In this document: positions 14,629-17,176 of the stretch, one piece after another
Numbering within the stretch: position 1 is the stretch's first letter
Layout of the letters: every line of letters starts with the position of its first letter
Source: Treponema sp.
GTDB lineage: Bacteria > Spirochaetota > Spirochaetia > Treponematales > Breznakiellaceae
DNA: 17,176 nt
Assembly (NCBI GenBank): GCA_009780595.1
Contig: WQZT01000007.1
Span: forward strand, 1-17,176
Reading direction: 5' to 3'
Translations under genes and position numbers: made by a program
Notes under the pieces: model-generated
The model's input: the letters and a program-made list of their open reading frames with translations, nothing else
Database searches by the model: none
Told to the model about the DNA's origin: nothing

Positions 14629-15324
14629 ATGAAACGCATTCTCGTAGGTGCTTTTGTTTTTTTGTCAGTAGCGGCTTTTTCCTTCGCGCAACCGTCCGAT
14701 ACGGAAGCCAGCAGCGCACAGGAGTTTAGCTACGCCTTTGGTATGGCAATAGCAACCGACGTTTTCTTAGATTCAGGGTTTGAGATCGATTACGACGCCT
14801 TTATGCAGGGTATCCACGATGTTATAAACGGCAAGGAAGGCCGGTACACGCTGGAGCAAGCGATGGAAATAATCCGCGCTGGTTATGTCGCGTCTCAGAT
14901 GGCGCAACTGGAGCAAAGCAAGGCGGAATCTTTGCAGTTTCTTGTCGAAAATGCCGAGCGCCCCGGCGTTGTTACCATGCCCTCCGGTCTGCAATACGAA
15001 GTTATCGAACAGGGAAGCGGGGAAATGCCGGCTCCAGACGATGTGGTGCTGGTGCATTATCGCGGCACGACCATCAACGGCACCGTGTTTGACAGCACTG
15101 TTGACCGGGGATCGCCGGTGCAGATACCGCTGGACATGGTAATTCCCGGCTGGGCGGAAGGGTTGCTCTTGATGCGGGAAGGAGAAAAGGCGAAGCTTTT
15201 CATCCCGTCAGATTTGGCTTATGGCGAGCAGGGCGCGGGCGGTGTTATCCCGCCCCATGCCACCTTAATTTTCGAGGTGGAACTTATCTCCATCGTGCGC
15301 GATGAAGAGAACAGCCCGCAGTAA
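14629..15324 (+). CDS. FKBP-type peptidyl-prolyl isomerase, soluble exported paralogue
   Basis: A 231-residue paralogue of the gene just upstream, with the same layout: signal peptide, helical dimerisation domain, FKBP domain. Here the signal ends AFSFA before QPSD with no lipobox cysteine, so it should be freed into the periplasm by signal peptidase I. Pocket motifs are VLVHYRGTTINGTVFDST, MVIPGWAEGL, FIPSDLAYG and LIFEVELISI. The Phe in the EFPVG position is Ile (QIPLD), a change in the pocket that could alter substrate preference. AGAAGGG supplies the ribosome binding site. The pair is probably one transcript and arose by duplication. Confidence 0.93.
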   Translation: MKRILVGAFVFLSVAAFSFAQPSDTEASSAQEFSYAFGMAIATDVFLDSGFEIDYDAFMQGIHDVINGKEGRYTLEQAMEIIRAGYVASQMAQLEQSKAESLQFLVENAERPGVVTMPSGLQYEVIEQGSGEMPAPDDVVLVHYRGTTINGTVFDSTVDRGSPVQIPLDMVIPGWAEGLLLMREGEKAKLFIPSDLAYGEQGAGGVIPPHATLIFEVELISIVRDEENSPQ

Positions 15325-15361
15325 TTGGTAATTTTTTAGTTGAATTGAGATTGAGCCGCTT

Positions 15362-15396
15362 GCCTCGGCTAAAGCCCGTCAGGGTTTAACCGAGGC
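15362..15396. terminator. Long hairpin between convergent genes, possible bidirectional terminator
   Basis: GCCTCGG and CCGAGGC form the outer stem, and TAAA-CCC with GGG-TTTA continues it around a GTCA loop, with one bulge and one mismatch. It fills most of the 85-base space between the ends of the second FKBP gene and the NDK gene. A stem this strong between convergent genes suggests a shared terminator, although no T-run follows it directly on either strand. Confidence 0.5.
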
Positions 15397-15409
15397 GCAG
15401 AACGGACAC

Positions 15410-16594
15410 TTATTTTTTGTTCAGGTATTCTTCCACAATCGAAATCAAAGTATTCTCGTCGACCTTGACGATTTCCTTCTCTCGCTTGTAACTTTCAGGC
15501 GCATCGGAGGCGTGAGCGGTGTTGACCATCACGTTGCTGCCAAACTCGCGGCGCACTGTTCCGCCCGGCGCTTTCAGCGGATCGGTCGGCCCCAGCACAT
15601 CGCGGATTTTCTTGACGGCGTTTTCACCTTCGTAGATGATAATCATGCATTTTATCGGACCGGGCTTGTCTTTGTCGCCAGCGGGGCAGGTGTCAGGCCG
15701 CCGCCCGGACATAAACTCCACGATTTTGTGGAATTGCTCGGCGGCGGCTTTGCGGCCAATTGCCGTGCTTAACTCGTTCCCCAGCTCCACATTCATTTCA
15801 AACTCGCGTTCCAAAACATCTTTCGCCTTGCGCTCGAATATCGGGGACAGTTTGTCTATAAGGACTGACTCGACCGGGCCGTAAAAATCCAGCGCCTGGC
15901 TGAGCGAAAAGTAGAAAACCTTAATTCCCACAATTCGCAGCCCCGTTCGGGAAAACATATCGATAATCGTACCAGGTCGTGATGATGCAAAGTTCCAGTT
16001 GTCGGGTTTCAGAATTACCAAGGTCTGCTCGATATTTGCAGGTTTATCGTAGGTCATATTGCAGACGATGTTTTGTACGCCTTTGAAATAACGCACAAAA
16101 AGCGCGAGGTTTTCGTCGGCAAGCACCTGCCGCCGGGGAGTCAAAATCGCCGGTTCAAAGTAAATTACCTTATTCAGGTTATTTTCATCGAGGATGAGGT
16201 CGGCGTAGGTGTCGCGCAGAGTTTCGCCGCTGAGAAGCTCAACCTCCGCGCGGTGATTTTCCGCAAACAGCGAGCCGCAAACGTCAGAAAGTTTGCCGCA
16301 CGGGTCTGTCCCCCGAAAAATCAGAAGGAGGAAACGATGCGGCCGCCCGCCTGAAGGCGCAAGGTTGCGCTGGACATAGTTCGCCAAAAGTTCCCCGGCG
16401 CTGTTGAGGTTCGGCTGTTCCTGCTTTCGCAGCGAATCGGCGTACTCGCGCACAAAGTCCTCGTTCGGGGTGATCATTTGGGCTCCAACCAAGTCCAAAT
16501 CCGTCTGTGAAAGCAGCCGGGCAACGACCCCGCCGGTCCTGCTTTTTGCGATTGTATAGGGGGTAACTATAACGTACGATAATGTAGTTTCCAT
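15410..16594 (-). CDS. ndk: Tandem nucleoside diphosphate kinase with degenerate first domain
   Basis: NDK exchanges the terminal phosphate between nucleoside tri- and diphosphates. The second half (from TLVILKPDNWNF) is a recognisable NDK: catalytic-site KPD, TGLRIVGIKVFYFS, YEGENAVKKIRDVLGPTDP, GGTVRREFG, and the active-site histidine in NTAHASDAPES. A loop of roughly 70 residues interrupts it before YEGENAV. The first half repeats the pattern weakly (SYVIVTPYTIAKSRTGG, DLDLVGAQM, SGETLRDTYADLI). There the lysine of KPD is Thr (VTP), and the histidine strand reads KVIYFEPAILTPRR without His. It is therefore probably non-catalytic. The ATG at 16594 (394 residues) is preferred over a GTG four codons upstream. 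Neither has a ribosome binding site. Confidence 0.85.
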   Translation of the reverse strand: METTLSYVIVTPYTIAKSRTGGVVARLLSQTDLDLVGAQMITPNEDFVREYADSLRKQEQPNLNSAGELLANYVQRNLAPSGGRPHRFLLLIFRGTDPCGKLSDVCGSLFAENHRAEVELLSGETLRDTYADLILDENNLNKVIYFEPAILTPRRQVLADENLALFVRYFKGVQNIVCNMTYDKPANIEQTLVILKPDNWNFASSRPGTIIDMFSRTGLRIVGIKVFYFSLSQALDFYGPVESVLIDKLSPIFERKAKDVLEREFEMNVELGNELSTAIGRKAAAEQFHKIVEFMSGRRPDTCPAGDKDKPGPIKCMIIIYEGENAVKKIRDVLGPTDPLKAPGGTVRREFGSNVMVNTAHASDAPESYKREKEIVKVDENTLISIVEEYLNKK

Positions 16595-16606
16595 AATTGT
16601 TAACAC

Positions 16607-16635
16607 ATTATATACGATTCACATCTTCTTGTCAA
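16607..16635 (-). promoter_or_regulatory. Consensus promoter of the NDK gene, near-leaderless
   Basis: On the minus strand TTGACA (16630-16635), a 17-base spacer and TATAAT (16607-16612) make a perfect sigma-70 consensus. The expected start site, near 16600, lies only about six bases before the ATG at 16594. No Shine-Dalgarno sequence fits in that space, so translation should start on a leaderless or almost leaderless mRNA. Confidence 0.85.
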
Positions 16636-16640
16636 AACCC

Positions 16641-16790
16641 GTGCAGGGCTAATGCGCCCAACACCTGCACTGAAGTTTTGGCAACGCCAAAACTTCCCAG
16701 AATAATCTGCCGAAGGCGGATTATTCCGCAAAACTTCCCAGCGCATTAGCCAACGGCTAACACGGAAATCAATTTTGAAGCTGTGTTCTC
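16641..16790 (+). repeat. Hairpin-module array with flanking inverted repeat (dispersed repeat copy B)
   Basis: An 11-bp perfect inverted pair, GGCTAATGCGC (16647-16657) and GCGCATTAGCC (16741-16751), encloses two compact hairpins with three-base loops. One is GAAGTTTTGGC with its complement (16672-16696); the other is AATAATCTGCC with its near-complement (16701-16725). AAACTTCCCAG is directly repeated after the first hairpin and at 16731-16741. A further mini-hairpin, TTAGCC-AAC-GGCTAA (16746-16760), follows. Last comes a CACGGAAATCAA stretch shared with 4515-4543. The first module also occurs inside holB. No gene is seen in 16595-16826. Confidence 0.8.
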
Positions 16791-16826
16791 TTAAAAATAA
16801 ATTTTCATTTTTCGATAAAAAATATA

Positions 16827-16855
16827 TTGACATTTCTTTGGAAGCTTGGTAGTAT
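16827..16855 (+). promoter_or_regulatory. Promoter of the collagen-like lipoprotein gene
   Basis: TTGACA (16827-16832) and TAGTAT (16850-16855) are 17 bases apart; TATGAT at 16853-16858 is an alternative -10 with a longer spacer. Transcription near 16862 would give a leader of about 175 bases before the lipoprotein start codon at 17037. That leader contains a short ORF with its own ribosome binding site and a run of ten C. Confidence 0.7.
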
Positions 16856-16907
16856 GATTTTAATTGTAAAGCTTAGTCTTTGATCGAAAGAAAAGGAGGC
16901 GGCGGGA

Positions 16908-16988
16908 ATGTCGCTTGTTACTCGTGCTATTCCACTAGCTAGCTGGTGGAGTCTTGAATTACCCCCCCCCCGCACGATCACGACCTAA
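16908..16988 (+). CDS. 26-codon leader ORF containing a poly-C tract
   Basis: An ATG with GGAGG eight bases upstream (16895-16899) opens a 26-codon frame that begins MSLVTRAIPLASWW and ends PPPRTITT, stopping at TAA 16986. It has no known homologue that I recognise. Codons 19-22 are formed by a run of ten C. It lies between the promoter and the lipoprotein gene, on the same strand, and holds an imperfect palindrome (CCACTAGCT with AGCTGGTGG, 16932-16949). It may be a regulatory leader peptide. It may also be only an untranslated leader, as the evidence for translation is the ribosome binding site alone. Confidence 0.45.
   Translation: MSLVTRAIPLASWWSLELPPPRTITT
16962..16971 (+). repeat. Homopolymeric C tract (ten C)
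   Basis: Ten consecutive C bases interrupt an otherwise mixed leader. Runs of this length are prone to slippage in replication, and poly-G/C tracts are known phase-variation switches in Treponema pallidum and other pathogens. Here the tract lies in the leader ORF 65 bases before the lipoprotein start. Confidence 0.9.
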
Positions 16989-17036
16989 TCACACCAAACA
17001 ACATCTATTTTCTCACGACCTTCAGGAGGTTTTCTC

Positions 17037-17176
17037 ATGAGTAAGCACAATACACGTATTGGCGCACTTGCTGGTATCGGTAAAAACATGAAAAAAGAAT
17101 TTCTTAAACTTATTGGGGTGACTTTGCTAACATTGGCGCTTCTGGGCTGCGAAGGTCCGATGGGTCCACAGGGTCC
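17037..17176 (+). CDS. Collagen-like lipoprotein, N-terminus only (partial)
   Basis: The gene starts at ATG 17037, seven bases after a perfect AGGAGG (17024-17029), and runs off the right edge. After 17 residues comes a typical lipoprotein signal (MKKEFLKLIGVTLLTLALLG before Cys), with lipobox LLGC. The mature protein begins C-EGPMGPQGP, three consecutive Gly-X-Y-like steps as in bacterial collagen-like surface proteins. Only ten mature residues are visible, so the length of the collagen-like region and any C-terminal domain are unknown. A second possible start is the methionine of MKKEF (17088), but it has no ribosome binding site. The likely location is the outer surface or periplasm, anchored by lipid. 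Confidence 0.8.
   Translation, partial: MSKHNTRIGALAGIGKNMKKEFLKLIGVTLLTLALLGCEGPMGPQG

Noticed and set aside
16641..16760. CRISPR-like array
   Set aside because: The repeated parts are hairpins of different sequence with no constant spacer length, and no cas genes are in the window.
16600..16833. 77-codon minus-strand frame covering the repeat array
   Set aside because: It is made of the hairpin modules and the NDK promoter, with no ribosome binding site or recognisable protein feature.

Overview
The window most likely comes from a Treponema-like spirochaete chromosome. The grounds are the order murG - cvpA - holB-like - sensor kinase - response regulator on one strand, which from memory resembles a block in Treponema pallidum. 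A treponeme-style PilZ protein, two FKBP-type secreted isomerases and a relaxed lipobox also fit. No rRNA or other marker gene is present, so the assignment is inference. The backbone is fairly GC-rich and densely packed, with many start/stop overlaps of 1 to 17 bases. A short AT-rich accessory island and several families of small hairpin repeats interrupt it.

Layout. (1) 1-4461, minus strand: murG, cvpA, a DNA polymerase III delta'-like gene, a PAS histidine kinase and the first codons of its response regulator, all overlapping or nearly so. The delta' gene carries an in-frame insert of about 60 codons made of tandem perfect hairpins. (2) About 4490-6320: an AT-rich island holding a dispersed repeat, an XRE-type regulator, remnants of a lipoprotein gene, a HicB-type antitoxin and a VapC-type PIN toxin, and then one intact Phd/YefM-ParE toxin-antitoxin pair. 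(3) 6345-13001, minus strand: a compact operon of PilZ protein, ComEC-type channel protein, rsmA/ksgA, a YggS-type PLP protein, a small membrane protein, and two RluA/RluD pseudouridine synthases. It is read from a good promoter at 13045-13073. (4) 13080-15324, plus strand: a CPBP-family membrane protease, then two tandem FKBP isomerases, one a lipoprotein and the other a soluble exported protein. (5) 15410-16594, minus strand: a double nucleoside diphosphate kinase protein whose first domain has lost the catalytic residues. It has a consensus promoter so close to its start that the mRNA should be nearly leaderless. (6) 16595-17176: a hairpin-module array, a promoter, a long leader with a 26-codon ORF containing a run of ten C, and the start of a lipoprotein whose mature part opens with collagen-like Gly-X-Y triplets.

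Core functions here are peptidoglycan precursor synthesis, DNA replication, ribosome/RNA modification, c-di-GMP sensing and periplasmic protein folding. The parts most worth a second look are the hairpin modules (one array inside the coding sequence of holB, one in front of the collagen-like gene), the poly-C leader ORF, the pseudo-active tandem NDK and the toxin-antitoxin graveyard.
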